Assembly: GCA_013153335.1 (NCBI GenBank)
Contig: JAADEP010000218.1
Location: forward strand, 1 to 5,704
Direction of reading: 5' to 3'
DNA length: 5,704 nucleotides
From: Chloroflexota bacterium
GTDB lineage: Bacteria; Chloroflexota; Anaerolineae; Anaerolineales; DRMV01
Shown: positions 4,824-5,704 of the stretch, piece after piece
Numbering within the stretch: the first letter of the stretch is position 1
How the letters are laid out: each line of letters begins with the position of its first letter
Made by a program: the position numbers and the translations under genes
The notes under the pieces: generated by a model
The model's input: only the letters and a program-made list of their open reading frames with translations
Database searches by the model: none
Told to the model about the DNA's origin: nothing

Positions 4824-5704
4824 ATGACGCATGTTACGACCACCTCACCTTCCACCACCGCGTACGCGTTGCCCATCACCTTGCGCCGGGCCATTGATCA
4901 AAGCGTGATTCTCTGCGCGTCGGGATATGAGCACACCCTTACCTACGCGTTGTGCGAAGACCAAACCGGGCAGCGCCGACGCTGGGACCTGGTGCTCTGG
5001 CTGGCCAGCGGGTTGGCCGCGCATCCTGAAGCGTATGACGTGGTCGAGCACGCGCTCCGGCTGATGCCCAAGGGCGCGCAGCGCGAGCACCTGGCTTTGG
5101 CTCTGCTCTCGCGCTGGCTCGACGCGGGCGAAGACGAGCGCGCGAACCGGGTACTCACCCTGCTTTCCCCGCGCGAGCGCAACCGGGTCTCGCACGCGCT
5201 TATGCGTCGTCTGCTGCGGCGGGGCGCGGTCGACCAGGTCTTGGCCGTGGTGCGCAAATTGCCCTCGCCCAAGTCGCGCGTGTGGTGGCTGATCAGCCTG
5301 GCTGAGAAGACCCGCCGGCCTGACGTGCGCACCGCGCTGGTGCGCCACGCGCTCCCCGATGCTCAACAAATCCGCGAGCCAGTGGAACGCTTTCGGGCCT
5401 TGTATCACCTCGCGCAACACACCGACGACCCCGAGCTGCGCCGGGCTTTGGCCGAAGCCGCGCGCGAGACCTTAGAGGCCCTGGAACAACAACACGCCCA
5501 AGACCGCACCCAGCCGCCTGACCCCACCTTGTGGGCCACGCTGTGGCGCATGCTCGCGGAGATCGAGGTCGACGAAGAACGCCGTATCCAGGCCGCGCGG
5601 CGCGCGCAAGCCGCGGCGCTTGAAATCGAAGATGAACCCTGGGAGCGCGCGTACGCGTTCATCAAAATCCTGCCCTACCTGCCCGAAGACGAGCGCGAGG
5701 ACGC
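4824..5704 (+). CDS. Unidentified alpha-helical repeat protein, 3' end outside window
   Basis: An open frame of 293 codons without a stop runs off the right edge. The start ATG at 4824 has GGAG (4813-4816) seven bases upstream, and codon usage matches the upstream genes. I do not recognise the family. There is no signal peptide or membrane segment. After an N-terminal part of about 85 residues with a Ser/Thr-rich start, the chain is nearly all amphipathic helix, rich in Ala, Leu, Arg and Glu. From about residue 151 it falls into units with a shared pattern (R-x-x-L-x-x-L-A, short turn with Pro or Asp, R-x-A-L-x-x-A, then I/L). Units start near 151, 187, 235 and 273, spaced about 36-48 residues. 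This is TPR- or HEAT-like, so a scaffold or protein-binding role is likely but unproven. The last unit (RAQAAALEIEDEPWERA, then ILPYLPEDER) resembles modules that recur in long arrays in some bacterial repeat proteins, so the missing part may hold more. It is probably co-transcribed with ruvB. No enzyme motif is visible. Confidence 0.8.
   Translation, partial: MTHVTTTSPSTTAYALPITLRRAIDQSVILCASGYEHTLTYALCEDQTGQRRRWDLVLWLASGLAAHPEAYDVVEHALRLMPKGAQREHLALALLSRWLDAGEDERANRVLTLLSPRERNRVSHALMRRLLRRGAVDQVLAVVRKLPSPKSRVWWLISLAEKTRRPDVRTALVRHALPDAQQIREPVERFRALYHLAQHTDDPELRRALAEAARETLEALEQQHAQDRTQPPDPTLWATLWRMLAEIEVDEERRIQAARRAQAAALEIEDEPWERAYAFIKILPYLPEDERED

Noticed and set aside
4845..5420. 191-codon minus-strand frame opposite the last gene
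   Set aside because: The plus-strand frame has a ribosome binding site, matching codon usage and a coherent helical repeat pattern. The antisense frame has none of these.

Overview
This GC-rich window is ordinary bacterial housekeeping sequence with four plus-strand genes, very probably one transcription unit, plus a sliver of a divergent gene at the left edge. The style of the proteins (a soluble PepF-type M3 peptidase, an Ffh with a DPYRPAA motif and a Lys/Ala tail, and an Ala/Leu/Arg-rich helical-repeat protein), together with strong use of GCG and CGC codons, suggests a member of the Chloroflexota. That is an inference from general family resemblance; no marker in the window proves it.

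Layout: 1-18 (minus) is the first six codons of a divergent gene with a good Shine-Dalgarno. Bases 19-427 are non-coding and hold the control region between the two divergent units. On the left-hand side are two near-identical 19-bp direct repeats 35 bp apart, a 12-bp palindrome and weak minus-strand promoter boxes. On the right-hand side are a 22-bp dyad, a TACAAT -10 box and a leader hairpin. The coding block follows: a PepF-like M3 metallopeptidase (428-2191), the signal recognition particle GTPase ffh (2222-3733), the Holliday-junction helicase ruvB (3735-4751) and an unidentified alpha-helical repeat protein (4824-5704) that runs off the right edge.

Spacing is 30, 1 and 72 bases, all genes point the same way, and no terminator is visible between them, so co-transcription is likely. 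Ffh and RuvB are translationally coupled (TGA-G-ATG). The functions do not form one pathway: peptide turnover, co-translational membrane targeting and recombination repair. The grouping looks like a housekeeping operon of convenience rather than a dedicated system.

I see no convincing new biological system. The parts most worth a second look are the paired repeats and palindrome in front of the divergent gene, the histone-like basic tail of Ffh next to the ruvB start, and the truncated repeat protein at the right edge.
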